A stretch of DNA of 64,000 nucleotides from Mesonia aquimarina (GCF_003667275.1 NZ_RCNV01000001.1:620001-684000), one strand, 5' to 3'. Counted from the first letter of the stretch, positions 54,145 to 63,349 are shown. Made by a program: numbers and translations. Notes: generated by a model from the sequence alone, not told the origin.

Positions 54145-55154
54145 TGGAACAAGAACAATCTAATCCAGAAAAACATACACCAGAAAATTTAAATTTTGAT
54201 AATCGAATTCCGTTAGACGAATTAAAAAATTCGGTTGAAAAATTAAAGGCTCAACTCGCCAAAGTAATTATTGGACAAGAAGATTTTGTTGAATTATTAA
54301 TAGTTGGCTTATTGGCAAACGGGCACGTATTAATAGAAGGTGTTCCTGGAATTGCAAAAACAATTACAGCCAAACTTTTTGCAAAATCTATAAAAACAGA
54401 TTTTAGCAGAATTCAGTTTACACCAGATTTAATGCCCAGTGATGTTTTAGGAACCTCTATTTTAAATAATAATTCTGAATTTGAATTTAAACCCGGACCA
54501 ATTTTTTCTAACATCGTTTTAATTGATGAGATAAACCGTGCACCGGCAAAAACACAAGCTGCTCTTTTTGAAGTAATGGAAGAGCGCCAAATTACCATTG
54601 ACGGCACAAAGCATAAAATGGAAGCGCCTTTTATGGTTTTAGCAACCCAAAACCCGGTAGAACAAGAAGGAACATACGCTTTGCCCGAAGCACAATTAGA
54701 CCGTTTTATTTTCAAAATAAATGTAGAATATCCATCTTTAGATGAAGAAATAAAAATTTTACAAAGTCACCACGAACGTAAAGAAATAAATCCGACAGAA
54801 ATTATAGAGCCGGTTTTATCGCCAGAATTATTAAATAAATTTAGAACACAAATTCACGAAATTGTAATTGAAGAAAAAATTATTAATTACATTGCTCAAA
54901 TTGTAACTAAAACCAGAAATCATCCTCATTTATTTTTAGGAGGTTCGCCGCGAGCTTCAATTGCCATTATGAATGCAGCAAAAGCTTACGCTGCCATCAA
55001 TGGTCGAGATTTTGTTATTCCAGAAGACGTAAAAAAATCATTAAATCCGGTTCTAGGTCACCGTATTATTTTGTCGCCAGAGCGAGAAATGGAAGGCTTG
55101 AAAACCAAAGATGTTGTAGAAATGATTACCAAATCTATAGAAATTCCAAGGTAA
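54144..55154 (+). CDS. MoxR-family AAA+ ATPase
   Basis: This 336-residue ATPase has Walker A GVPGIAKT near residue 67, Walker B VLIDEINRAP near 130, the sensor region FMVLATQNPVEQEGTYALPE, and an arginine block LGGSPRASIA. MoxR ATPases act as chaperones that load or activate partner proteins, often via a von Willebrand A protein such as the DUF58 product encoded next. It shares a single base with the DUF4350 stop. Confidence 0.93.
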   Translation: MEQEQSNPEKHTPENLNFDNRIPLDELKNSVEKLKAQLAKVIIGQEDFVELLIVGLLANGHVLIEGVPGIAKTITAKLFAKSIKTDFSRIQFTPDLMPSDVLGTSILNNNSEFEFKPGPIFSNIVLIDEINRAPAKTQAALFEVMEERQITIDGTKHKMEAPFMVLATQNPVEQEGTYALPEAQLDRFIFKINVEYPSLDEEIKILQSHHERKEINPTEIIEPVLSPELLNKFRTQIHEIVIEEKIINYIAQIVTKTRNHPHLFLGGSPRASIAIMNAAKAYAAINGRDFVIPEDVKKSLNPVLGHRIILSPEREMEGLKTKDVVEMITKSIEIPR

Positions 55155-55155
55155 C

Positions 55156-56487
55156 GTGATTCAGTTTTTTAAATCTCTATATTTACATCAGCGGTTTTTT
55201 TACCTGCTTTTTGGCATTGCTGTACTTTTTTTTACGTCATATTTTTATAAGCCATTCTATAGTTTTTGCTGGTTAGCCGTGCTTATATTTTTCTTGTTTT
55301 TTGTAGCTGATGTAATTGCTCTTTTTAAAAATACAGCATTTAAAGCCGATAGAATTTTACCCGATAAATTTTCTAACAGCGATGTAAATCCGGTAAAATT
55401 AGAGTTTGAAAATAATTATGCCAATAAAATTTATGTAGAAATTATTGATGAAATTCCGGTACAATTTCAAAAAAGAGATTTTCTAAAAAAAATTGAATTA
55501 GATGCCGCTGAAAAACAAGTTTCAGAATACGGTCTGCGTCCGGTTAAACGAGGCGAATATATTTTCGGAAAGCTGAATTGTTATCTTTCAACTTCATTAA
55601 AATTGGCCAAAAGGCGTTATATTTTTAAAGATCAGCAACTGGTAAAAGTCTATCCATCTTTTATTCAGATGAAAAAGTACGATTTTTTAGCAATCGATAA
55701 TAAAATCAGTCAACACGGCTTTAAAAAAATCAGACGCATTGGTCATACCATGGAGTTTGAGCAAATTAAAGAATATGTACAAGGCGATGATTTGCGAACC
55801 ATTAATTGGAAAGCTACAGCAAAACATGGCGATTTAATGGTAAACCAATATCAGGATGAAAAATCGCAACCTATTTATTCCATTATCGATACGAGTCGCG
55901 TTATGAAAATGCCATTTGAAGGTTTAAAACTTGTAGATTATGCTATAAATAGTACACTTGCTTTTTCAAATATTGCGCTTAAAAAGAATGATAAAGTAGG
56001 TATGCTAACTTACGCACATGAGATTAAAAATTTCTTGCCAGCAAATTCAAAAAAGACATATCTCAATTCAATTTTAGAAACGCTTTATAACATAGATAGT
56101 AAATTTTTAGATAGCGATTTTAGTTTACTTTATGCTCATATTCAGCGAAAAATAACACAACGAAGTTTACTGATGTTGTACACTAATTTTGAACATATTT
56201 CTGCTTTAAGAAGACAATTACCTTATATAAAAGCAATTGCAAGAAAACATTTGTTAGTTGTAATATTTTTCGAAAATACCGAGTTAGAAAAACTGCTAGA
56301 AAATAAAGCAGAAACCACTGCCGAAATTTACGAACAAACCATTGCTCATCAATTTAAAAATGAAAAAGAGCATATGGTAAAAGAGTTACAAAAACACGGT
56401 ATTCAAACTATATTAACCGCCCCAAAAGATTTAACGGTTAATACCATCAATAAATATTTAGAGATAAAATCTCGTGGATTACTGTAA
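55156..56487 (+). CDS. DUF58-domain protein (MoxR partner), GTG start
   Basis: This 443-residue protein has two N-terminal helices (about 15-52) and a DUF58/von Willebrand A-like domain, with GDDLRTINWKATAKHGDLMV at about 210-230 and a DTSRVM metal-site-like segment near 253. It is the likely client of the MoxR ATPase. Translation starts at GTG 55156, one base after the moxR stop; there is no upstream ATG in frame before that stop. It ends the six-gene operon. Confidence 0.9.
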   Translation: MIQFFKSLYLHQRFFYLLFGIAVLFFTSYFYKPFYSFCWLAVLIFFLFFVADVIALFKNTAFKADRILPDKFSNSDVNPVKLEFENNYANKIYVEIIDEIPVQFQKRDFLKKIELDAAEKQVSEYGLRPVKRGEYIFGKLNCYLSTSLKLAKRRYIFKDQQLVKVYPSFIQMKKYDFLAIDNKISQHGFKKIRRIGHTMEFEQIKEYVQGDDLRTINWKATAKHGDLMVNQYQDEKSQPIYSIIDTSRVMKMPFEGLKLVDYAINSTLAFSNIALKKNDKVGMLTYAHEIKNFLPANSKKTYLNSILETLYNIDSKFLDSDFSLLYAHIQRKITQRSLLMLYTNFEHISALRRQLPYIKAIARKHLLVVIFFENTELEKLLENKAETTAEIYEQTIAHQFKNEKEHMVKELQKHGIQTILTAPKDLTVNTINKYLEIKSRGLL

Positions 56488-56599
56488 GAATTTTTCTATA
56501 AAATCCCATTCAGTCGTATAATTCAACAGTTGAGTAAGTAATTTAGTTTCATATAGGATTTTTAATGTAATTTTAGATAACAATTTAAAAATCAACACA

Positions 56600-57010
56600 A
56601 TGAAAACTTTATTTTTTCTTCTCATGATGGCTTGTGCCAAATTAGTTATTGCACAAGAAACAGCAACATTAACAGTTACTATTGAAAATATTAGTAATGA
56701 AAAAGGTGAAATTCTTTTAGGTATGTATACCGAAGAAACTTTTCTTAAAGCGGCACCAGACTATTCTAAGTCTGTAAAAATAGAAGGACGTACCGCAACT
56801 GTTGTTCTTGAAAACATACCTAAAGGTACTTACGGTATCTCATGTTTTCATGATGAAAACAGCAATCAGCGAATGGATTTTGAAGCTAACGGAATGCCAA
56901 AAGAAGAATATGGGGTTTCTAACAATCCAATGCTTTACGGTCCACCACAATGGAATGATGCAAAATTTGAAATTGATGAAGAAAACGAAGAAATAAGCAT
57001 TCGTTTTTAA
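56600..57010 (+). CDS. DUF2141-domain secreted protein
   Basis: This 136-residue protein has a signal peptide of about 18 residues (ending VIA-QETAT). The mature part matches DUF2141: NISNEKGEILLGMY, GTYGISCFHDENSNQRMDF and a PPQWNDAKFEID end. It is a small beta-sandwich exported to the periplasm or beyond. The function is unknown. It stands alone between the DUF58 operon and oxyR. Confidence 0.85.
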   Translation: MKTLFFLLMMACAKLVIAQETATLTVTIENISNEKGEILLGMYTEETFLKAAPDYSKSVKIEGRTATVVLENIPKGTYGISCFHDENSNQRMDFEANGMPKEEYGVSNNPMLYGPPQWNDAKFEIDEENEEISIRF

Positions 57011-57074
57011 TCTTCAACAATAGATTTTTATGAAGTTTTAGCAAAAGTTTAATAGATTATATTGATAGTATAGC

Positions 57075-57082
57075 TAACTTTG
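57075..57082 (+). promoter_or_regulatory. Candidate oxyR promoter (-7 motif TAACTTTG)
   Basis: TAACTTTG fits TAnnTTTG and lies 15 bases before the oxyR ATG. The preceding ATTGATAGTATAGCTA has half-sites that could bind OxyR itself, but that is inference. Confidence 0.45.
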
Positions 57083-57097
57083 TAAAAAAAATAATCT

Positions 57098-58042
57098 ATG
57101 ACGATTACTCAATTGCACTATGTGTTAGCCGTAGCAGAACATCAAAACTTCACAAAAGCTGCACAAAAAGTTTTTGTTACTCAGCCTACGTTAAGTATGC
57201 AAATTCAAAAATTGGAAGAAGAGTTAGATGTTCAAATTTTTGACCGATCAAAAAAACCAATTGAATTAACTGAAGTTGGTAAGAAAATTGTCCATCAGGC
57301 GCGTAATATTGTAAATGAAAGTGATCGTATTCAAGATATCGTAGATCAGCAAAAAGGGTTTATTGGCGGGGAATTTAAACTTGGTATTATTCCTACAATT
57401 ATGCCAACTTTATTACCCATGTTCTTAACTAATTTTACGCGAAAATTTCCAAAAGTAAAATTAAAAATAGAAGAATTACATACCGAGGCAATTATAGAAA
57501 AATTACAAGACGGTCATTTAGATGCAGCAATTGCAGCAACACCGCTAGATCAAGAAAACTTAAAAGAAAGACCACTATATTACGAACCTTTTGTGGCTTA
57601 TACGCCACCGGGACATCGTTTAGCCGGTAAAGAAAAATTAGTTTCAGAAGATCTTGATATTAATGATATCTTACTGTTAGAAGATGGGCACTGTTTTAAA
57701 GATGGTATTTTAAACCTTTGTAAAACTAGTAAAAATTATGATGATAGTAATTTTCAATTAGAAAGTGGAAGTTTTGAAACACTCATAAAACTTTCTAATG
57801 AAGGTTTAGGAATGACGCTTTTACCATATTTACAAACTTTGGATATGAAGCAATCTGCAGAAAAAGAGAATTTACGTATGTTTCGAGATCCTGTTCCTGC
57901 AAGAGAGGTAAGCTTAATTTACAATAAAAGCGAGTTGAAAATACAAATAATTGACGCTTTACATAAAGTTATTTCTGGCGTAATAAAAGGAGCTATAACA
58001 TTTCAGAATGTAAATATTATTAGTCCTATGCACAATAAATAA
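57098..58042 (+). CDS. oxyR: Hydrogen peroxide-inducible LysR-type regulator OxyR
   Basis: This 314-residue LysR-type protein has the N-terminal helix-turn-helix (TKAAQKVFVTQPTLSMQIQK, about residues 18-37) and a co-inducer domain. The redox cysteines fall at Cys199 in EDGHCFKD and Cys208 in LNLCKTS, the same numbering as in E. coli OxyR, so peroxide sensing by a disulfide switch is well supported. Targets would be catalase, peroxidase or dps genes, none of which is in this window. A strong terminator follows directly. Confidence 0.94.
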   Translation: MTITQLHYVLAVAEHQNFTKAAQKVFVTQPTLSMQIQKLEEELDVQIFDRSKKPIELTEVGKKIVHQARNIVNESDRIQDIVDQQKGFIGGEFKLGIIPTIMPTLLPMFLTNFTRKFPKVKLKIEELHTEAIIEKLQDGHLDAAIAATPLDQENLKERPLYYEPFVAYTPPGHRLAGKEKLVSEDLDINDILLLEDGHCFKDGILNLCKTSKNYDDSNFQLESGSFETLIKLSNEGLGMTLLPYLQTLDMKQSAEKENLRMFRDPVPAREVSLIYNKSELKIQIIDALHKVISGVIKGAITFQNVNIISPMHNK

Positions 58043-58076
58043 AAAAGGCATTAAAATTTTTAATGCCTTTTTTATT
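58041..58076 (+). terminator. Rho-independent terminator after oxyR
   Basis: AAAAAAGGCATTAAAA/TTTTAATGCCTTTTTT, partly overlapping the oxyR stop codon. It also suits the convergent small gene. Confidence 0.85.
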
Positions 58077-58083
58077 GTTTAAT

Positions 58084-58281
58084 TTATGAGGTTAAATAGA
58101 TTAATGATTTGTTTAAATCTGGATTTTGTTTAGATAGTTTCATAATAAAATCTTTCAATTCTTCAATTTCATAGGGAAGAAGACGTGATATTGCTTTTTC
58201 AACTTCTCTACAGAAAAGTGTAGCATCAAAGCTTACTTTTTTAAGTACGATTTTAGTGTACTCAAACATAGCTCTAGCCAT
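58084..58281 (-). CDS. Small conserved cytoplasmic protein of Flavobacteriaceae
   Basis: This 65-residue protein has no signal and no membrane segment. The sequence MFEYTKIVLKKVSFDATLF and LLPYEIEELKDFI looks like a small family widespread in this group. An in-frame ATG at 58269 would make it four residues shorter and is equally possible. A 176-base AT-rich gap upstream carries no further feature that I can support. The function is unknown. Confidence 0.65.
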   Translation of the reverse strand: MARAMFEYTKIVLKKVSFDATLFCREVEKAISRLLPYEIEELKDFIMKLSKQNPDLNKSLIYLTS

Positions 58282-58457
58282 AGGTTCATAAGTTTAGGTT
58301 AGGTAGTATTGTTTCGATATAATTGTTTTATAAATTCTTTACTAATTTAAACAAAAAAAAGGGTACTGATGAGTTATAATTTCAATTAATTATTAACAAT
58401 TAACAATTTTATGGTTAAATATTTTAGCTAATGTTAAAATAAGTTAATAAAAACGCA

Positions 58458-58916
58458 TCATATTTTCACTTTTAATGTCCAATTAAAAGTAAACTTGCTT
58501 ATTATTTCTCCGGCTTCATTTTTTCCGATGGAAGTTAGCTTGCAAACCTGTCCTTCCTCAGAGTTTTTTAAAACATTTTTCAATGTTTCTTCAAGTAAAA
58601 TTCCATCTTCACAAGTAAAATAAATTTTACCAACCGCTTTTTTTAAAAATTCTCCTTCCATTGATGCCACTAACATTGAAATTTTTTGCGGCTGGTTTTT
58701 TATAGTTTTCATAACCAAAGCACCTGTGCTTAATTCTGCTGCCATAGCTTGTACCGCAAAGTACATAGAATTAAAAGGGTTTTGATTTATCCACCTGTAT
58801 TTAACGGTAACTAGAGTCTTATAATCTGTTATCCTCTTAAGTCTCACACCGCACAGCCAAGCCGAGGGAAGTTTGAAAAGTAAGAAGGTATTAATTTTAG
58901 AAGGAGAGAATTTCAT
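58458..58916 (-). CDS. DUF4442 hotdog-fold thioesterase-like protein
   Basis: This 152-residue protein has the hotdog pattern of DUF4442/acyl-CoA thioesterases: RWINQNPFNSMYFAVQAMAAELSTGALVM corresponds to the central helix and substrate face (split here only in description). It may hydrolyse acyl-CoA or bind an acyl group. No catalytic residue is obvious. It is divergent from the PadR operon, with 170 bases between starts. Confidence 0.75.
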   Translation of the reverse strand: MKFSPSKINTFLLFKLPSAWLCGVRLKRITDYKTLVTVKYRWINQNPFNSMYFAVQAMAAELSTGALVMKTIKNQPQKISMLVASMEGEFLKKAVGKIYFTCEDGILLEETLKNVLKNSEEGQVCKLTSIGKNEAGEIISKFTFNWTLKVKI

Positions 58917-58993
58917 TTGATATTTTTATTGAAAGATAAGATTTTATCTGAAGCTTTTTTTCTTAAAATTATGTTAAGTTTTAGTACTTTGTA

Positions 58994-59025
58994 TTGCATA
59001 ATACCTTTTAAAGTATATATATTTG
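58994..59025 (+). promoter_or_regulatory. Promoter of PadR operon with spacer palindrome
   Basis: TTG at 58994-58996 and TATATTTG at 59018-59025 are separated by 21 bases, as in Bacteroidota promoters. The spacer holds the near-palindrome ATACCTTTTAAAGTAT (59001-59016; 12 of 16 positions symmetric), a candidate PadR operator. The ATG follows 61 bases downstream of the -7 motif. Confidence 0.5.
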
Positions 59026-59086
59026 TATAACATCAATTTAAATCATCAAAAAATGAACATGTTAACTTTAATAAAATCCAGCATTT

Positions 59087-59431
59087 ATGAAGATTGAAAA
59101 CACCAAAGCACAGATGCGCAAAGGCGTTTTAGAATATTGCATCTTATCTATTTTAAAAGATCAAGATGCATATGTAGCTGAAATTCTAGAAACCTTGAAA
59201 GACGCAAAATTATTGGTGGTTGAAGGAACAATTTATCCTTTACTCACACGGTTAAAAAATGCCGGATTACTCAATTATCGCTGGGAAGAATCTACCAGCG
59301 GACCACCAAGAAAATATTATGGATTAACAGAAACAGGACAAGTTTTTCTAACCGAACTCACACAAACTTGGCACGAACTTCAAAACGCAGTAGCTGTTGT
59401 AACACAATCAAAAAACGAAACCAATGAATAA
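59087..59431 (+). CDS. PadR-family transcriptional regulator
   Basis: This 114-residue winged-helix repressor starts KAQMRKGVLEYCILSILKDQDAYVAEIL and has VVEGTIYPLLTRLKNAGLL as recognition region and GPPRKYYGLTETGQ as wing. It overlaps the PspC gene by eight bases, so it almost surely regulates this PspC/GIN operon and itself. PadR proteins often respond to envelope or phenolic stress; the inducer here is unknown. Confidence 0.92.
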   Translation: MKIENTKAQMRKGVLEYCILSILKDQDAYVAEILETLKDAKLLVVEGTIYPLLTRLKNAGLLNYRWEESTSGPPRKYYGLTETGQVFLTELTQTWHELQNAVAVVTQSKNETNE

Positions 59432-61157
59432 GACAGTTAATATAAATTTAGCAGGTATATTTTTTCATATAGATGAAGATGCTTTTTTAAAACTAAAGAG
59501 TTATCTCGACGCTATTAAACATTCGCTTACAGATGCTCAAGGTCGTGAAGAAATTATTCGTGATATTGAAGCAAGAATAGCAGAATTGTTTACCGAAAAA
59601 ATGAAAGAGAATCAAGATGTTGTTTCGGTTACAGAGGTTGAAGCGGTCATAGAAATCATGGGGCAACCGGAAGACTATAAAATTGATGATGAAATTTTTG
59701 AAGATGAAGCAGATCAAACTTCTTATGCTTCAAAAACATCAAAAAAACTGTATAGAGATACAGACCATTCTTATGTAGCCGGAGTTTCGTCGGGATTAGG
59801 TCATTTCTTTAAAATAGATGCCATTTGGGTTCGTATTCTATTTATTTTACTAACAGTTTTAAGTTCTGGCGGATTTATTTTAGCCTACATTTTATTCTGG
59901 ATTTTTGTTCCAGAAGCCACTACCACAGCTGAAAAGTTAGAAATGCGTGGCGAACCTATTAATATTAGTAATATAGAGCGTAAGGTTCGTGAAGGATTTG
60001 ATAATGTATCTGAAAAAGTTAAAGATGTTGACTATAAAAAATACGGTGAAAAAGTGAACGCCGGCGCTAGCGGATTTTTTAAATCTTTAGGTAATTTTAT
60101 TCTTAATGTATTTAAAATTATAGCTAAAATAGTTGGCGTTTTTATCATTATTTTTTCTGGAGCAGGTTTAATCGGTTTACTTTTTAGCTTTTTAAGCATC
60201 GGTACTTTTGGGGTTTTTGATGCTCCGTGGTTAGATTACGTAGAGCTTGCAAATATTGGTGTTCCGTTTTGGTTGGCTTGCTTACTGCTATTTTTGGCAG
60301 CAGGAATTCCATTATTTTTCTTATTCATTTTAGGGCTTAAGATTTTAATTAATCAACTTAAATCCATCGGAACTCCGGCAAAACTAGTTTTATTAGGGGT
60401 TTGGTTACTCTCTATTTTTGTTATTTCCTTTTTAGGAATTAGACAAGCTACAGAACGTGCTTTTGATGGAAAAGTAATACAGACGGAAACATTGCCGATA
60501 ACAAGTCAAGATACACTATATGTGAAAATGAAAGGAAGTAATTTCTATGGCGAAAGTACCGGTAGAGATTATGATATGCAAATAAGACATAACGAGGAGG
60601 GTGAGAAAGTAATTTACAATAATAGCATTAGATTAATTATAAAGTCTACTAAAGAAGAAAATGCACGAATTGAAATTACTAAAATGGCAGAAGGTAAAAG
60701 TGACCAAGATGCAAGAAAGTATGCAGACGCTATAAATTATGAAACCAGTTTTAGAGGAAACACCTTGTATTTAAATGACTTTTTAACCACTAAAAGCGAT
60801 CATTCTTTTAGAGATCAACACGTTAAAATTACACTTTTCCTTCCCGAAGGAAGTACATTTTTTGCTCATCAAAATACCTATAGTTTTCATAGAAGCTATG
60901 ACTATTATAACGATATTTTAGAGAACGGACAGGAAGAGCAATATCTTAAAGTTATTCATCAAGATTTGATCTGTATTAATTGTATTGATGAAGAAGAAAA
61001 AAACTTTTCTAATAGAAATGAAAATTTCATAAAAGAAAAACTTAAAACATCAGAAGAAATAATCGTAGAAGAAATCAAAAATGATGACGATTGGTATCAA
61101 GCTCAACCAAGAGATACTATTCAAAAAATAAAACAAGATTCAACAAAAACCGAATAA
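59424..61157 (+). CDS. PspC-domain membrane protein
   Basis: This 577-residue protein has an N-terminal cytoplasmic helical region (residues 1-105), a PspC domain at about 110-165 (LYRDTDHSYVAGVSSGLGHF and an ILFILLTVLSSGGFILAY helix), more helices at about 225-345, and a C-terminal extracytoplasmic domain of about 230 residues with a beta-rich look. In enterobacteria PspC takes part in the phage-shock response to membrane damage. The PadR-PspC-GIN order is common in Bacteroidota. The gene starts inside the padR end. Confidence 0.88.
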   Translation: MNKTVNINLAGIFFHIDEDAFLKLKSYLDAIKHSLTDAQGREEIIRDIEARIAELFTEKMKENQDVVSVTEVEAVIEIMGQPEDYKIDDEIFEDEADQTSYASKTSKKLYRDTDHSYVAGVSSGLGHFFKIDAIWVRILFILLTVLSSGGFILAYILFWIFVPEATTTAEKLEMRGEPINISNIERKVREGFDNVSEKVKDVDYKKYGEKVNAGASGFFKSLGNFILNVFKIIAKIVGVFIIIFSGAGLIGLLFSFLSIGTFGVFDAPWLDYVELANIGVPFWLACLLLFLAAGIPLFFLFILGLKILINQLKSIGTPAKLVLLGVWLLSIFVISFLGIRQATERAFDGKVIQTETLPITSQDTLYVKMKGSNFYGESTGRDYDMQIRHNEEGEKVIYNNSIRLIIKSTKEENARIEITKMAEGKSDQDARKYADAINYETSFRGNTLYLNDFLTTKSDHSFRDQHVKITLFLPEGSTFFAHQNTYSFHRSYDYYNDILENGQEEQYLKVIHQDLICINCIDEEEKNFSNRNENFIKEKLKTSEEIIVEEIKNDDDWYQAQPRDTIQKIKQDSTKTE

Positions 61158-61180
61158 ATAAATCTTAAAATAAATATATT

Positions 61181-61912
61181 ATGCTAACCACACTCGTAAA
61201 AATAGTTGTAACAACCGCCATTAGTTTACTTATATTTTCTTGTAATGTAAGTTTTACAAATGGTGTTAAAGGAGAAGGACAAGTAACTACTAAGGAAATT
61301 TTAATAGAAAAACCTTTCAGTAAAATTGTAGCTAAAAAAGGCTGGGATGTTGTTTTAGAAAAATCATCTACACCAAAAATTACTGTAAAATCTCATCAAA
61401 ACTTGATTGATATTTTTGATTACAAAATTGAAAATAATACGCTAACAGTTTCATCAAAAAAGAATATTGGATCTGCTGAAAAAAAACAAATTATCATTAA
61501 TTATTCAGAAACTTTATCAAGCATAAAAACCAGTAGCGGAACAGAATTAACTGCAAATAATATTATAGAACAAGAACAAGTTGAATTAATCGCTAGCAGT
61601 GGTTCTGAAATTTTATTAGAATTAAAAACTGCTTCAGCAACAATTGAAACCTCTAGCGGAGCAGAAATTAATCTTTCGGGAACCGTAATAAATTGTTCGG
61701 GTTCGGCTAGTAGCGGTTCTGAAATTGAAGCAAAAAAATTGCGCACTAAAACAGCAAATCTTAGCGCATCATCCGGGGCTGATATAGAAATGAGCGTTGA
61801 AAATAAAATAACAGCTTCAACATCTTCAGGTGGCAGTATAGATTATTATGGTAACCCGTCAAGTGAAAATGTTAAAGAAAGTACTTCGGGCGGAAACATT
61901 ACTAATAAATAG
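61181..61912 (+). CDS. Head-GIN-domain (DUF2807) lipoprotein
   Basis: This 243-residue protein has a hydrophobic start ending LLIFSCNVSF, with lipobox Cys at about residue 22. The rest is a DUF2807 beta-helix: KPFSKIVAKKGWDVVLEKS and then repeated short strands rich in SSGSEI and TSSGAEI (about residues 110-240). Such auto-adhesin-like beta-helices are usually exported and surface-linked. It is the third gene of the PadR operon, 23 bases after the PspC gene. Confidence 0.88.
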   Translation: MLTTLVKIVVTTAISLLIFSCNVSFTNGVKGEGQVTTKEILIEKPFSKIVAKKGWDVVLEKSSTPKITVKSHQNLIDIFDYKIENNTLTVSSKKNIGSAEKKQIIINYSETLSSIKTSSGTELTANNIIEQEQVELIASSGSEILLELKTASATIETSSGAEINLSGTVINCSGSASSGSEIEAKKLRTKTANLSASSGADIEMSVENKITASTSSGGSIDYYGNPSSENVKESTSGGNITNK

Positions 61913-61979
61913 ATGAACAATAGGTTTTCTAAAAACTAAACTGTAGTTTTATCGGCAATAATCAATTAAATAATTTACG

Positions 61980-62228
61980 ATGAAAAAATTCACAAAATTA
62001 GCAGCTTTTGTTTTTATAGCTGCCATTACATTTACTTCTTGCAGAAACGAAGAAAAAGCGGAAACTAAAGAAGTAGAAGGTGTTGAGATGGAAAATGATG
62101 CTGAAGTTAAAGTTAAAGACGGAGGTGAAAAGATAAAAATGGAAGACAGCGAAAAAGAAGTGAAAATTAAAAAAGACGAACAAGGAAATATCGAAAAGAA
62201 AAAAGTAGATATGAAAGACGAAGAATAA
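61980..62228 (+). CDS. Small highly charged lipoprotein
   Basis: This 82-residue protein has a lipoprotein signal, MKKFTKLAAFVFIAAITFTSC, with Cys at residue 21. The mature part of about 60 residues is nearly all K, E, D, V and M in an alternating pattern, with no hydrophobic core. It is likely a disordered or coiled tether at the outer membrane. The acidic/basic linker of the lipoprotein at 33335-34168 is of similar make-up. A terminator follows. Confidence 0.65.
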   Translation: MKKFTKLAAFVFIAAITFTSCRNEEKAETKEVEGVEMENDAEVKVKDGGEKIKMEDSEKEVKIKKDEQGNIEKKKVDMKDEE

Positions 62229-62242
62229 GTTTTTCTTCCTTT

Positions 62243-62281
62243 AAAAAACGGTCTAAAATTTTTTTTAGGCCGTTTTTTTTG
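62243..62281 (+). terminator. Rho-independent terminator after charged lipoprotein
   Basis: AAAACGGTCTAAA/TTTAGGCCGTTTT with one G-U pair, then T8. Confidence 0.8.
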
Positions 62282-62333
62282 CAATTTTCTATACACTTTA
62301 CACGTTATCTTTTAAACCATAAAAACAAAACCG

Positions 62334-62960
62334 ATGAAAAAATTTAGTCTTTTATTGCTCAGCTCACTTATTATTTTTGCTGTTTTTGCGTTTTCAACTT
62401 CTTCTGAAACCACTTCAGACAAACCTTTAAAAGTTGTTATTGATGCAGGACACGGCGGAAAAGATTCAGGTACAACCAATGAAGATGCAAAAGAAAAAGA
62501 TATCACCTTACAACTGGTACAAAAACTAAAAGAGGTAAACACTTCCAAAGAATTAGAGTTAGTATTTACGAGAGAAAATGATGAGTTTATATCTTTAGAA
62601 GAGCGCATAAAAATTGCCAACACAAACAATGCAGATTTTATTATTTCTCTTCACGTTAATTCGAGCAATAATAAAAATGATAACGGAATTGAAGCGTATA
62701 CAAAAGCAAATAGTTCTGACTCAAGAACGATAAGTTTTGTCTCTTCTCTAGTTGCGGAGTTGATATTTAATAATTCGCCTTTACAAAAAACAGAAATGAG
62801 AAAAGCAAATTTTAAAATTTTACGTGATAGCAAAGCTCCGGCGGTTTTATTAGAATTAGGATTTATCTCTAATCTTGAAAACAAAGCTTATATAACTTCA
62901 AAAAAAGGACAAACAAAATTAGCCGAATCAATTTTAGAAAGCTTAAAAAAAATGAAGTAG
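62334..62960 (+). CDS. N-acetylmuramoyl-L-alanine amidase (Amidase_3)
   Basis: This 208-residue exported enzyme has a signal segment (about 1-20). It cleaves between N-acetylmuramic acid and the stem peptide of peptidoglycan. The zinc motif VIDAGHGGKDSGT, the SLHVNSS histidine and the VLLELGFISN catalytic Glu block are all present. It lacks an extra cell-wall-binding domain and is close to the minimal length for this family. Confidence 0.9.
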   Translation: MKKFSLLLLSSLIIFAVFAFSTSSETTSDKPLKVVIDAGHGGKDSGTTNEDAKEKDITLQLVQKLKEVNTSKELELVFTRENDEFISLEERIKIANTNNADFIISLHVNSSNNKNDNGIEAYTKANSSDSRTISFVSSLVAELIFNNSPLQKTEMRKANFKILRDSKAPAVLLELGFISNLENKAYITSKKGQTKLAESILESLKKMK

Positions 62961-63067
62961 TAAACTATCTCGGGATATTGAACCTTAGACGGTAACAATA
63001 AATTATATTGAAGAGTTAGTTTTTCTTATCCTTTCTTTTATATTTGAAGGAATATTAAAAATACTTT

Positions 63068-63283
63068 ATGTTAGTTATCGGAAACTTACAATTACTAATT
63101 ATAGCTTTAGTTGTTTTACTACCTGCCATCATAATACCTATTTGGGCATTAGTAGATATTCTTAGAAATGACTTCACTAAAAACAATAAACTCATTTGGG
63201 TGTTAATTATATTATTTCTCAATGTTATTGGTGCGATTCTCAATTTTTCAATGGCAAGAAGGCACAAAATCACTTCAGCATAA
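63068..63283 (+). CDS. PLDc_N-domain small membrane protein
   Basis: This 71-residue protein has two helices (about 5-27 and 43-62) and the phospholipase D N-terminal signature LLPAIIIPIWALVDILRNDF and KLIWVLIILFLNVIGAI. There is no catalytic HKD domain, as usual for stand-alone members. The function is unknown. Confidence 0.8.
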   Translation: MLVIGNLQLLIIALVVLLPAIIIPIWALVDILRNDFTKNNKLIWVLIILFLNVIGAILNFSMARRHKITSA

Positions 63284-63290
63284 GCATAAA

Positions 63291-63320
63291 AAAGCCCGAA
63301 AGTTTAAACTTTCGGGCTTT
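63291..63320. terminator. Bidirectional terminator between PLDc_N and DUF4168 genes
   Basis: AAAGCCCGAAAGTTT/AAACTTTCGGGCTTT is a perfect palindrome flanked by A and T tracts. It serves both convergent genes. Confidence 0.85.
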
Positions 63321-63349
63321 ATTTATAAATATTATTTAAGAAATATAAA

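Noticed and set aside
61949-62296. 115-residue minus-strand Ser/Phe-rich open frame opposite the charged lipoprotein
   Set aside because: Its composition is just the complement of the Lys/Glu codons on the + strand, where a lipoprotein signal and terminator support the real gene.
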